Shown here one piece after another: positions 1-8,648 of a DNA stretch of 64,000 nucleotides. The DNA is from CAWJMN01 sp963844055. Its GTDB lineage: Bacteria > Planctomycetota > Planctomycetia > Pirellulales > Pirellulaceae. Location: contig CAWJMN010000001.1 in assembly GCA_963844055.1 (NCBI GenBank), positions 2,976,001 through 3,040,000 of the forward strand, given 5' to 3'. Under the pieces are notes generated by a model. That model had not been told where the DNA came from, did not search any database, and saw only the letters and a program-made list of their open reading frames with translations. A program made the translations under genes and the position numbers. The stretch's first letter is position 1; each line of letters opens with the position of its first letter.

Positions 1-710
1 TAGCTCGGCAGGTTCGGGCGTCCCGAAAACCCACGCAGCGTCAAACCGCTGGCCTTCGGCTGCCCCGCCAGCAACTTGGTCGCTTGACGAATGAACTCAT
101 TGGCAATCTCGGCTGTCTTGGCGCTGGCTGCATCGGTAGCAACGGCCGCCAAAGGAGGTACGCCTGTCACTTGTGGATCGGTATCTTTAATGTTTCCTTC
201 TAGGCCGGCTGCACGGAACACCACAACAAAGCGATGCTCTTTCACAGGCTCGACAAAGATCTCAACCCCAGGAATCTTTACCTCACGCAGTTTAATCGCC
301 AGCGGAGCGCTCTCTTCGGACGAAATCCGTCCGGCCCGACGATCACTAATCTTGCCGGCTGCATCAAGTGTGCAGAAGTTGCCTCGCGCGGCAACGTCAC
401 CCGGCTTCATTTCAAATCCGATTCCGGTCGCTTCCAGAGCGCCACGTCCAATCAGATACTGCAGCGGATCGTAGCCAAAAAGTCCCAAGTGGCCAGGGCC
501 GCTTCCGGGGCTAATTCCAGGAAGGACCGGAATGCTGGCTCCTTGGACGCTAACAGCTGCCAGAGCGTTGAGATTTGGGCGATTTGCCGTCTCAAGCTCC
601 GTCTTTCCACCGGCCACCATCGGCAATCCGCCCAGGCCGTCGGCAACCAACATCACGATCTTGGAGCCGTTTTTTTGCTGTAATTCCCGAGTAAGCGAGT
701 GGATGTCCAT
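1..710 (-). CDS. apgM: 2,3-bisphosphoglycerate-independent phosphoglycerate mutase, archaeal type (partial, C-terminus off the left edge)
   Basis: The enzyme interconverts 3- and 2-phosphoglycerate in glycolysis without a cofactor. The reading frame runs leftward from an ATG at 710 and is open to the window edge, giving about 236 residues. The N-terminus carries VMLVADGLGGLP, whose Asp is the expected metal ligand of the alkaline-phosphatase-like fold. It is followed by PGSGPGHLGLFGYDP, which holds the serine nucleophile region of the ApgM family. The later ASGLTLRGFSGRPNLPS segment also fits the family. Family members are near 400 residues, so roughly 40 percent is missing. It diverges from pgi across a 379-base gap, which places two glycolytic genes back to back. 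The start is the only ATG directly before the conserved core. Confidence 0.9.
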   Translation of the reverse strand, partial: MDIHSLTRELQQKNGSKIVMLVADGLGGLPMVAGGKTELETANRPNLNALAAVSVQGASIPVLPGISPGSGPGHLGLFGYDPLQYLIGRGALEATGIGFEMKPGDVAARGNFCTLDAAGKISDRRAGRISSEESAPLAIKLREVKIPGVEIFVEPVKEHRFVVVFRAAGLEGNIKDTDPQVTGVPPLAAVATDAASAKTAEIANEFIRQATKLLAGQPKASGLTLRGFSGRPNLPS

Positions 711-1089
711 GGATGAACTCGTAAGGAAGGTGGGGGAAAGCCGGTGTCAACGGAGAGCCCCCTAAACAGTGCAGAGGCGCTCGTAAAAAAAGCCCCTTTG
801 TCCTACCAGAATCCGCGCAATTCACAAGGTCCCCCAGGTGCGCCCCGCTGGTCGCTATTAAGCCCCTCCATTATGCTCCCTAATACAAATGGGGGCTTTC
901 ACTTACGCGGACTTCAAGGGGCTATTTTTAGCTGCCTCACGTCGCCCGCCCTGCGAAAGGCTCCGGCCCGGAAGGCGGCCTCGGCCGTACGGCTTTGCTA
1001 CTTCCGGTGTCTGAAACTGGTTTTGACTTACTTCCGACGGTCGTCGAACGCTTAACACCCCAAACACTCTACCTATTCAAACCACTCAA
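711..1089. other. Divergent intergenic region apgM/pgi with nested inverted repeats
   Basis: This stretch has no convincing gene. It must hold the promoters of apgM (leftward) and pgi (rightward). Several copies of the core AAGCCCC/GGGGCTT occur in both orientations: AAAAAAAGCCCCTTTG at 785-800, AAGCCCCTCCA at 860-870, TGGGGGCTT at 890-898 and CAAGGGGCT at about 915-923. The middle pair can form a hairpin, and the outer pair can form a larger one. Their role is unknown; they could act as attenuators, as terminators of a short transcript, or as mRNA structure. Confidence 0.5.
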
Positions 1090-2514
1090 ATGTCAAGCAA
1101 AATCCCGCCGCTTAAATTCAACATGGCCGCCGCGTTCAATCCGATGCACGGGTTGCAAACGCATGACTTTGAGATGCTGGTGCCTGCTTTAGAGCTTGCC
1201 CGGAAAGAGATGTTGGTGCACGATGCCAACGCTTATTCTTCCTGCGAGATTCCGAGTGAGAAGCTGCCGCTGGACCATGGCTTTTTTGAGATGCCCGATC
1301 GCCTCTTGGCGGAATACAAACAAGAAGGCGAGAAAAGCGAGCTGGCGCGGATCTTAGCAACGGCCGCCCGACTGAAGGGGCAAGTGGATCGCGTGGTTGT
1401 ACTGGGCATTGGTGGTTCTTACATGGGAGCGAAGGCTCTCATGGATGCCTGCTGCCAGCCGTACTTCAATGAACTCAGTCGTGCAGAGCGTGGCGGTTGC
1501 CCACGAATCTATTTTGAAGGAAACAACATTGATAATGATGCGACACAGGGACTGTTGCATCTGCTGGGCAACGGCAAGCCAGCCAAAACCCTTGAAGACC
1601 GCTGGGCCATTGTTGTCATTAGCAAAAGCGGCGAGACGCTGGAAACGGCTGCTGCTTTCCGACAATTCCTGACGGCCCTGCGCGGATCTTGCGGCGGTGA
1701 CGAAAAGCTTTTAGCCCAGTTGGTTGTGCCCGTCACCGGTACTACGGGACGATTGGCGGATCTGTCCAAGGCGATTGGCTGTCCTGACGTTTTCCCTGTT
1801 CCCGATGGTGTTGGCGGACGTTTCTCGATCTTGTCGGCCGTGGGACTTTTGCCTGCCGCACTGATGGGGCTTGATATCATCAAGCTTTTGCGGGCAGCTT
1901 CTGTCATGAATGAACACTTCCGCTCGGCACCTCCCAAGGAAAACGTGGTGCTGCAATATGTTGGTGCGGCACACTTGCTAGAGACTCGTCGCGGAGCCAA
2001 CCTACGCGTGATGTCGGTCTGGTCGAAGGCGCTGGAATGTGCCGGGCTCTGGTACGACCAGTTGCTGGCAGAAAGCCTCGGCAAGCATGAACTGGGGGCC
2101 ACGCCACTCACGACGGTAAACACGCGCGACTTGCACTCGCGGGCCCAACAGCATCAAGAAGGACGCCGCGACAAGCTATTTACCAACGTCATCGTTGATA
2201 ACTATCGGTTTGACGCGCTGCCAATTGGCCATAGTGCGCTTGACCAAGACAAGCTGAACGAACTAGCCAGCAAGACGCTTCCCGAGCTAATGTCGGCTGC
2301 TATCGCCGGTACGAATGAAGCTTACAAGGAAGACAATCGCCCCACGGTTGATTTGCATCTGCCAAGCACCGACGTCACGTCACTGGGGCAGTTCTTCCAG
2401 ATGCTGATGATTGCAACGGTTGTCGAAGGACGGCTGATGGGCATTAACCCTTACGGCCAGCCAGGCGTTCAAAAGTACAAGGCGAACATGAAACGCCTTT
2501 TGACCGGCAAGTAA
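1090..2514 (+). CDS. pgi: Glucose-6-phosphate isomerase
   Basis: This cytoplasmic enzyme interconverts glucose 6-phosphate and fructose 6-phosphate. The 474-residue product has the SIS-fold sugar-phosphate motifs VVVLGIGGSYMGAKAL and SKSGETLET, then VGGRFSILSAVGLLP, and a catalytic stretch LHSRAQQHQEGRRDKLF. It ends with a GQPGVQKYKANMKRLL segment that corresponds to the C-terminal family signature with the catalytic lysine. The length and the DLHS..QEGRR pattern match the shorter Bacillus-type enzymes of about 450 residues, not the 550-residue E. coli type. The ATG at 1090 is the first plausible start, although no strong ribosome-binding site precedes it. It is transcribed away from apgM. 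Confidence 0.95.
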   Translation: MSSKIPPLKFNMAAAFNPMHGLQTHDFEMLVPALELARKEMLVHDANAYSSCEIPSEKLPLDHGFFEMPDRLLAEYKQEGEKSELARILATAARLKGQVDRVVVLGIGGSYMGAKALMDACCQPYFNELSRAERGGCPRIYFEGNNIDNDATQGLLHLLGNGKPAKTLEDRWAIVVISKSGETLETAAAFRQFLTALRGSCGGDEKLLAQLVVPVTGTTGRLADLSKAIGCPDVFPVPDGVGGRFSILSAVGLLPAALMGLDIIKLLRAASVMNEHFRSAPPKENVVLQYVGAAHLLETRRGANLRVMSVWSKALECAGLWYDQLLAESLGKHELGATPLTTVNTRDLHSRAQQHQEGRRDKLFTNVIVDNYRFDALPIGHSALDQDKLNELASKTLPELMSAAIAGTNEAYKEDNRPTVDLHLPSTDVTSLGQFFQMLMIATVVEGRLMGINPYGQPGVQKYKANMKRLLTGK

Positions 2515-2571
2515 AAGTGGCTTGCGACAACTGGTCGATCTGACCTGCGGTTGGAGAAAGTGAAGTTTTCC

Positions 2572-3267
2572 ATGAGCGTCGAGATTACCTGGCTAGGACA
2601 TGCGACATGGCTGCTCGAAGTGGAGGGGCAAAGCATCTTGCTGGACCCCTTCCTCTCCGATTCGCCAGTTGCCAAAGTCAAAGCCAACGAGATCCATGCG
2701 GACTTCATTCTGGTATCGCACGGCCATTTTGATCATGTGCAAGATGCGGCTGCCATTGCCAATCGATGTAATGCCACGGTGGTAACGAACTACGAGATTG
2801 CCACGTGGCTGCAAAAGACCCAAGGGGTAAAAAACACGGTTGGAATGAACATCGGTGGAAGCGTGCAGCTTCCCTTTGGACGACTACAACTTACGATGGC
2901 TTGGCACAGCTCCGCTTTGCCGGATGGATCGTACGGCGGAACTGCCGGGGGCTTTTTCATTACCTGTAAATCCTCCGGCCTCACAATCTATTTCGCCTGT
3001 GACACCGGGCTTTTTGGCGACATGCGGCTTATTGGCAACCGTGGGGTTGATGTCGCAGTACTTCCAATTGGCGACCTATTTACCATGGGCCCCGAAGATG
3101 CTCTAGAAGCGGTAAAGCTGATTTCACCGAAGAAAGTGTTGCCTTCGCACTTTGGAACCTGGAGTCCGATTGAACAAGATGCGGCCGCCTGGGCTGTGCA
3201 GGTCAGGGAACAAACGTCAACGACACCCGTGATTCCACAGATTGGCGAGAAGATCACCCTGGCCTAA
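2572..3267 (+). CDS. Metal-dependent hydrolase, beta-lactamase fold (UPF0173-like)
   Basis: This is a 231-residue metallo-hydrolase of the UPF0173 type with unknown substrate. Visible family motifs are WLGHATWLLE at the N-terminus, LLDPFLSDSP, the metal ligands SHGHFDHVQD (HxHxDH), a WHSS segment, CDTGLFGDM with the bridging Asp, and PSHFGTW with the last His. I chose the ATG at 2572 because GGAGAAAG lies about eleven bases upstream; an in-frame TTG at 2551 would add seven residues but has no such site. It lies 57 bases after pgi in the same direction and may be co-transcribed. There is no signal peptide, so it should be cytoplasmic. Confidence 0.88.
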   Translation: MSVEITWLGHATWLLEVEGQSILLDPFLSDSPVAKVKANEIHADFILVSHGHFDHVQDAAAIANRCNATVVTNYEIATWLQKTQGVKNTVGMNIGGSVQLPFGRLQLTMAWHSSALPDGSYGGTAGGFFITCKSSGLTIYFACDTGLFGDMRLIGNRGVDVAVLPIGDLFTMGPEDALEAVKLISPKKVLPSHFGTWSPIEQDAAAWAVQVREQTSTTPVIPQIGEKITLA

Positions 3268-3354
3268 TTCACCGAACCTTGGGCACATGTGACGCGTACT
3301 GCGGGCGGAGCCGCACGATCCATGATGTCCTGCGCTAGTTACCTTTTTTTCTGA

Positions 3355-4281
3355 ATGAAGGCGAAAGCCATGATGACTTTCCGTCGCGTCTGCTCTGTCT
3401 GCACAGGGGTTGTCGCTTTAGGTTTTGCCTCGACGCTTGCCATCGCCGACGAAACTCCTCGCTGGAAACTGGCGCCGGGCCAAGCGTATTTATTGCAGTT
3501 TGATCAAACAACCGTTTCACAGACGACGGCGGCCAAAAAGACGAAAAAGTCCACGAGTGCTTTGTCGACCTGGGTTCGCTGGACTGCCTCCGAGGCAACC
3601 GCAGCCGACCTGCCGGCCGAACTCAAGGAACTTCCTGCGGACGCTGTTGTACTGACACAAGAGGTCCAACGTGTTCGCATCCAGGTGACGGCAGATGGCA
3701 ATGAAGTCATCTATGACAGCGCCTTGAAAAACTTGCCTACAGGTCCCGCAAAGGAGTATGCGGCAAGCGTTGCACCACTATTGCGTCCTGAAGCCAAGCA
3801 ACGTTTGTTGCTAAGCGGTCGTGGACAAGTCTGGATGATTGGCAAGCCGACAGACGGAAAAGAATCATCTGCGGTTTCTCAGATGCTCCAGCACCCGTTG
3901 GCCATCTTGCCAACAGAGGCAGGTCAAAAGAGCTGGACGGAAACCAGTTCCTTGGTAACCGCCGCAGGGAAAGCTGAGCACAAGCTGACTTACACCATCG
4001 CGGAGGGCGAAGCAGCTACACCGCCGCTAAAAATTGATGTCACCGGCGCTATGACCTTGGTGCCAGAAAATGCAACGGCCAAAATCACGGAAGTGGTTCA
4101 GTTCCAGCAGACGGGCAAGTTGCACTTTGGCGTTTCCGAAGGTCGTTTGCTCGACTCCGAACAGAAGACCCAGCTCATTACGGAAACCCCTCTTCGCGAA
4201 GACAAGATTCGCGTCGAGGTAAACAGCCAACTAACAGTGAAGATGACGTCGGCATCAAGCCCAACTGCCACCAAAGAATAG
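3355..4281 (+). CDS. Secreted protein of unknown function (DUF6263-like)
   Basis: The 308-residue product begins with a signal peptide (FRRVCSVCTGVVALGFASTLAIADE) and is otherwise soluble and beta-rich. It contains an early YLLQFDQTTVSQTT segment and a late GRLLDSEQKTQLITET segment, as seen in planctomycete secreted proteins whose members measure a resistance to base-state expression; I recall such families as DUF6263, but this is from memory. Function is unknown. In-frame ATGs at 3370 and 3373 are alternative starts, and 3370 has AAGG about eight bases upstream. The gene converges on the Rieske ferredoxin gene with a gap of only 19 bases. Confidence 0.75.
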   Translation: MKAKAMMTFRRVCSVCTGVVALGFASTLAIADETPRWKLAPGQAYLLQFDQTTVSQTTAAKKTKKSTSALSTWVRWTASEATAADLPAELKELPADAVVLTQEVQRVRIQVTADGNEVIYDSALKNLPTGPAKEYAASVAPLLRPEAKQRLLLSGRGQVWMIGKPTDGKESSAVSQMLQHPLAILPTEAGQKSWTETSSLVTAAGKAEHKLTYTIAEGEAATPPLKIDVTGAMTLVPENATAKITEVVQFQQTGKLHFGVSEGRLLDSEQKTQLITETPLREDKIRVEVNSQLTVKMTSASSPTATKE

Positions 4282-4300
4282 AGCCAAGTGCACCGAACCC

Positions 4301-4639
4301 TTACCGGGCGGGCGGCATCATGTCTTCTTTGGGTGGTACCTTTACCTGGATTGCATCCCCTTCGACGCGAACTTCGAATGCATCGACCTTGAGCTTTGGA
4401 CTATCACACCACTGCCCATCGTAGATGCAGAATCGCCAAGCATGCCAAGGACACGCGACAACCCCTTTTTCCATGCGACCGCCAGCCAACGAAGCCCCCA
4501 TGTGGGGACAAAAATCGTCGATGGCGTGGTACTTGCCGTTCTCTTCAAAAACAGCGACCATTCGGCCATTGACGGTATAGGCAACGCCTTGGCCTGGGGG
4601 AATATCGCCAACCTTGGCCACCGTGGTAAATTCGGTCAT
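4301..4639 (-). CDS. Rieske [2Fe-2S] ferredoxin-like protein
   Basis: This 112-residue soluble electron carrier is of the NirD / dioxygenase-ferredoxin type. The iron-sulfur ligands are clear: FCPHMGASL gives Cys44 and His46, and CPWHAWRF gives Cys63 and His66. The N-terminal TTVAKVGDIPPGQGVAYTV and the C-terminal beta strands complete the Rieske fold with nothing left over, so it is a stand-alone ferredoxin and not a domain of a larger oxygenase. No oxygenase, nitrite reductase or reductase partner lies nearby, so its redox partner cannot be named. The ATG at 4639 begins directly before the conserved core. Confidence 0.92.
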   Translation of the reverse strand: MTEFTTVAKVGDIPPGQGVAYTVNGRMVAVFEENGKYHAIDDFCPHMGASLAGGRMEKGVVACPWHAWRFCIYDGQWCDSPKLKVDAFEVRVEGDAIQVKVPPKEDMMPPAR

Positions 4640-4810
4640 GGGGATTCTATTTTGGCTATTTCACAAGGTAGAGCACAGCACGAACACTACAGCAGTGCAA
4701 TCGAGCCTGTTGTTCGGAAGATAGGCTTCCCGCTGCGGGTCTGTCTATAGCCCCCAAGTCAATCCTTACACCATCCGCCCGCATTTTTCCTTCCCAAAGG
4801 ACCTCCATTG

Positions 4811-5143
4811 ATGTCTGAGCCCATTTCTTCCGAAAAACCGCGAGTCAACTTAGCCGATTTCCAACAGTTGATACGTAATATGTATCTAGAAAAGGACCTG
4901 GCCCGCGGTGTGGAGGGGACGTTTATCTGGTTCATGGAGGAGATTGGCGAACTTGCCACTTCCCTAAGAGCTGGCACCCATGAAGAGCGGCTGGGGGAGT
5001 TTGCGGACGTCTTAGCATGGCTTACCACCATGGCCAATGTCGTGGGGATCGATCTGTCGGAAGCCGTCGCCCAAAAGTATGGGTCTGGCTGTCCTGGCTG
5101 TCACCAGTTTATCTGTACATGCCCCGATAGCGAGAAACCTTAA
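4811..5143 (+). CDS. MazG-like nucleotide pyrophosphohydrolase
   Basis: This small all-alpha NTP pyrophosphohydrolase (110 residues) probably cleans up non-canonical nucleoside triphosphates. The magnesium-binding pattern of the MazG fold is present as FMEEIGELATSL followed by GEFADVLAWL (EExxE...ExxD). The C-terminus ends with a Cys cluster, CPGCHQFICTC, which could bind a metal. The start at 4811 is supported by AAAGGA about nine bases upstream; a TTG at 4808 directly before it is less likely. It is separated by 112 bases from the next gene and probably has its own promoter. Confidence 0.85.
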   Translation: MSEPISSEKPRVNLADFQQLIRNMYLEKDLARGVEGTFIWFMEEIGELATSLRAGTHEERLGEFADVLAWLTTMANVVGIDLSEAVAQKYGSGCPGCHQFICTCPDSEKP

Positions 5144-5255
5144 CCTACTAACCCATAGGAACTTGAGAAAACGGAAGTTATGCTGGAAACCTCCGTGACA
5201 GGGGCGGAACCGCTAAGCCGTCGGATATTCCTAGGACTGGAAATTTCGGATTTCG

Positions 5256-7631
5256 ATGTTCATTTTGCTTGATTGCCATTCTCGCGCCGTTGGGCCTCAA
5301 ACCGGGCCTTACTTGCCAATCAAGCACGCATGCAAGGTCAGCTGGTTTTTGCTGCTTTGCGGCCTAGTGATAAGCCCACTGATCGGCGCATATTCAATGG
5401 CGGCCGAACCTCAATTGGCCGTCAGCCAAGTGAATGCCGGCCTGGGCAAAACGATTCGCTCGGGCTTTTGGGCACGGATACGCTTTTCCCTCACTGCCTC
5501 ACAAGATATTGCTGACGCCAAGGTCTATGTCGTCACCCTCGATGGTGACCGGGCTCCTGTTCGATACTTGGCTAAGTCGGCAAAGGGAAGCAACTTCACC
5601 AGCGGGCAACCATTGACGTTTGAATCCTTCGTCAAAGTAGGGCCCGAGAACGCCACTTGGTCCATCCAAGTGGAAGGGGAGGGGAGCAGTTCCCAATCGA
5701 TCGATATTTCATCGCAGGTCGGTCGGCCGCTAGGTTCCAAGCGTGAATGGTGGCTTACCCTTGGAAATGATGTCGGAATGGAATTGGCTCGCGATGTCGG
5801 ACGCCGGCCAGATGATGTGGCGGTTGCCTGCTCATCTATTACTAGTTCAGAAGATTTGCCCTCTGAACCGTGGCAGTACGACGGCGTTGAATATGTCGGG
5901 CTTTCTACTGGCGGCAACGAAGTCTGGAACAATGCCAGCCCCGCGCAGAAAAAGGCGCTACTGGACTGGGTCCGACGAGGGGGGCGTCTGCTTGTTTGCC
6001 TCAGCGGTTCACCAGAGGATGCAGCAAAGTCGAAGGCTTTGCTTTTGGAATTGATTCCAGGCATGACCTTTACCCCAGAGCCCCTCAAAGACACAGCAGG
6101 GCTTGAAACGTTCACGTCGGAACCACTTGAATTACAAGCCTCCGCCTCTCGCAAAGTCCCCACCGTTTGCAACCTGCAAAGGATCGATGATCCGTCTCCG
6201 AGCGCGACCGTCCCTCCGTCGCCGGTCAATGCATTGCCCAGCGAAATCCTGGGACGGATCGAACTTGCCGAAGGGGGAAGTGCAGGAGACGTACCCCTTG
6301 TCGCGCGACAAGCGCTGGGGCTGGGCCAAGTCCTATTGGTTTGCGTCGACCTTGCCGACCCTACTTTTGTCGAATGGCGTGGAAGAGCACGGCTTGTATC
6401 GAATCTGCTTGCCAGCCCGGAGACGACTGCCTCGGGTGATAAGGCCGGGCGTCGCGCAAGCGGTAGCAGCCGAATGGGCTACGATGATCTGACTGGGCAA
6501 TTGCGTGCCGCTCTGGACCGCTTTCCCTCGGTCTGGCCGATCAACTTTACAGCTGCTTCCCTATTTACGCTCGCCTACCTGCTATTGATGGGGCCGGCGG
6601 ACTATTTCGTTCTGAGCCGACTTGGCGTTGCTCGGCATTGGACCTGGTTTACGTTCCCCATGATCGTGGCGCTGATTGCCGGCGGAGCTTGGTGGACGAG
6701 CCAGCGCGCACACGGCCACCAACTGTTGTCAAACCAACTCATTCTTGTTGATATCGATCAAACGCAGCAGGTAACCCGTGGCACTTTGTGGGGCTCTCTG
6801 TATAGCCCTGATTCTCAGCAGCTCGATGTTGCCGTGAATCAACCCGACCTAGCCTGGCTGCGGGCCAGTGACCGACCAACACAGTTCTTCAACTGGCAAG
6901 GACTTCCGGGGACGGGCCTGGGAGGATTGTCATCGCGTCAAGTTGCGTTTGGCCAAGGCACTTCTTCGACAATTTCTCCACCTGCTGCAGAATCACCTAC
7001 GATCAGCGGGCTGGCGATGCATGCAGCGAGCACGAAAAATGTTGCAGCATCGTGGAGCGGCACACACCAACTTCCGTCGCCGGGCCGACTTTACTTAGAT
7101 GAGTACGGACGATTGATGGGCGAACTAACCAGCCCGTTTCCATTCGACTTGTCCGAATGCATCATCGCGCAGCAAGAATGGTTTTATCGCGTCAAAGAGT
7201 GGAAGGCGGGCCAGTCGATCAACATGGCCGACCTGACTCCCTTGAGCCTAGAATCTCGCCTTACATTGCAGTCACTGACCGATACCAAGGGGCGAATCAC
7301 CCCTTGGCAACGGGACTCGACAGAGCTTCCTCGCATTTTGCAGATGTTGATGTTCCATGACACGGTCCGCGGTACCAACTACACCGGCCTTACCCACCGT
7401 TACCAAAACACGCTTGACCTTAGCCAACATCTGAAGCTGGGCTGCGCAGTCATCATTGGACAGGCCAAAGATCCGGCCGCAACATTTGCTGTTTCAAAGA
7501 CAGGCGCCACGCCTGAAAAGCTAAACCTACAAAGCCAAGACTTGTCGTATTATCGCCTTGTCTTACCAGTCGAGCCGAAGCGTGGAACAGCTGCCAAGCT
7601 TCCTAAGGCACCGCTTTTAAAACAACCCTAG
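5256..7631 (+). CDS. Large membrane protein of unknown function, likely partner of the adjacent ABC ATPase
   Basis: The 791-residue protein has an N-terminal hydrophobic segment (about residues 28-48, ending near AYSMAAEPQ) that may be a signal anchor. A long extracytoplasmic region follows. A flavodoxin/GATase-like stretch runs about residues 160-270, including a LLDWVRRGGRLLVCLSG segment, and two transmembrane helices lie at about residues 427-447 and 463-480. After these comes another soluble domain to the C-terminus. Comparable proteins accompany ABC-2 type exporters in planctomycetes. It precedes the ATPase gene by 59 bases and is likely in the same transcript. The exact function is not known, and I do not recognise a catalytic motif. 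Confidence 0.75.
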   Translation: MFILLDCHSRAVGPQTGPYLPIKHACKVSWFLLLCGLVISPLIGAYSMAAEPQLAVSQVNAGLGKTIRSGFWARIRFSLTASQDIADAKVYVVTLDGDRAPVRYLAKSAKGSNFTSGQPLTFESFVKVGPENATWSIQVEGEGSSSQSIDISSQVGRPLGSKREWWLTLGNDVGMELARDVGRRPDDVAVACSSITSSEDLPSEPWQYDGVEYVGLSTGGNEVWNNASPAQKKALLDWVRRGGRLLVCLSGSPEDAAKSKALLLELIPGMTFTPEPLKDTAGLETFTSEPLELQASASRKVPTVCNLQRIDDPSPSATVPPSPVNALPSEILGRIELAEGGSAGDVPLVARQALGLGQVLLVCVDLADPTFVEWRGRARLVSNLLASPETTASGDKAGRRASGSSRMGYDDLTGQLRAALDRFPSVWPINFTAASLFTLAYLLLMGPADYFVLSRLGVARHWTWFTFPMIVALIAGGAWWTSQRAHGHQLLSNQLILVDIDQTQQVTRGTLWGSLYSPDSQQLDVAVNQPDLAWLRASDRPTQFFNWQGLPGTGLGGLSSRQVAFGQGTSSTISPPAAESPTISGLAMHAASTKNVAASWSGTHQLPSPGRLYLDEYGRLMGELTSPFPFDLSECIIAQQEWFYRVKEWKAGQSINMADLTPLSLESRLTLQSLTDTKGRITPWQRDSTELPRILQMLMFHDTVRGTNYTGLTHRYQNTLDLSQHLKLGCAVIIGQAKDPAATFAVSKTGATPEKLNLQSQDLSYYRLVLPVEPKRGTAAKLPKAPLLKQP

Positions 7632-7690
7632 CATCAATTTGCTGCATCGATCCCAAAGCGTTTTCATTCTCCTCTAAAGTTGATATTGCC

Positions 7691-8623
7691 GTGATCAAAA
7701 CCCGAGACCTGACGAAACGCTATGGCGATATGTACGCGATCCGGTCGATCGAACTCGATCTGGAAGCGGGAGACCTGTTTGGCTTCATCGGCCCAAACGG
7801 TGCCGGCAAGACAACCACGATGAAGATCCTGGCGACGCTGTCGACACCTACCCACGGTGAGGCGTATGTCTGCGGCTATTCCATCTATAACAACCCCAAA
7901 GAGATCCGTGGGCTGGTTGGCTACATGCCCGATTTTTTTGGCGTCTATGACGACATGAAGGTCATTGAATACCTAGAGTTCTTTGCCGCGGCGTATCGAA
8001 TCTCCGGCGCACGTCGCCGACAAGTTTGCAATGAAAAACTCGAGCTTGTCGACCTTGACTTCAAACGAGACGCCTACGCCAACACGCTTTCTCGCGGCCA
8101 AACACAGCGTCTCGGCTTGGCTCGCGTATTGCTGCATGACCCTCAGGTGCTGCTGCTTGACGAACCCTTGAGCGGCCTTGATCCTCGCGCCCGCATTGAG
8201 ATGCGAGCCGTCCTTCGTCGCCTGGGGCAGCAGGGCAAGACGATCATGGTTAGCAGCCATATCCTGCCAGAACTTGCAGACATCTGTAACAAGGTCGGCA
8301 TCATTGACCGCGGCGTGATGAACCTAAGCGGCACGGTAGCTGACGTTATGAAGATGGTCCGCACGCAGATCGTTTTGCAGATTGAAGTAACGACCGATCC
8401 AGAAGCCGCAGCCAAAGTTTTGACCCAACATCCCAGTATTGACCAGGTCAACATTAGCAAGGGGCTGATTCTGGCGACCCTAAAATCGGGAACGGAAGAC
8501 TACAGCGATCTTCCGTCGATCTTGGTTGCGGCTGGACACAAGGTCAAACTCTTCCGCGAGGAAGAAGTAAACCTGGAATCGGCCTTTATGATGCTCACCA
8601 AAGGTGTTGGTCAGCGCATCTAA
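7691..8623 (+). CDS. ABC transporter ATP-binding protein (ABC-2 exporter type)
   Basis: This 310-residue ATPase subunit powers an exporter of the ABC-2 class. It has the Walker A sequence GPNGAGKTTT (about residues 34-43), the signature LSRGQTQRLGLARVL, Walker B VLLLDEPLSGLD and the switch histidine in MVSSHILPEL. A C-terminal domain of about 90 residues follows, as is usual in this class. The start is GTG at 7691. The gene follows the large membrane protein by 59 bases. No classical ABC-2 permease lies in this window, so either the upstream membrane protein takes that role or the permease is elsewhere. It converges on the TIM-barrel gene. Confidence 0.93.
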   Translation: MIKTRDLTKRYGDMYAIRSIELDLEAGDLFGFIGPNGAGKTTTMKILATLSTPTHGEAYVCGYSIYNNPKEIRGLVGYMPDFFGVYDDMKVIEYLEFFAAAYRISGARRRQVCNEKLELVDLDFKRDAYANTLSRGQTQRLGLARVLLHDPQVLLLDEPLSGLDPRARIEMRAVLRRLGQQGKTIMVSSHILPELADICNKVGIIDRGVMNLSGTVADVMKMVRTQIVLQIEVTTDPEAAAKVLTQHPSIDQVNISKGLILATLKSGTEDYSDLPSILVAAGHKVKLFREEEVNLESAFMMLTKGVGQRI

Positions 8624-8648
8624 CACATGCAGCGAAACACAACGAAGG

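Noticed and set aside
1509..2123. A 204-codon leftward open frame inside pgi
   Set aside because: It is antisense to a well-conserved enzyme and has no features of its own.
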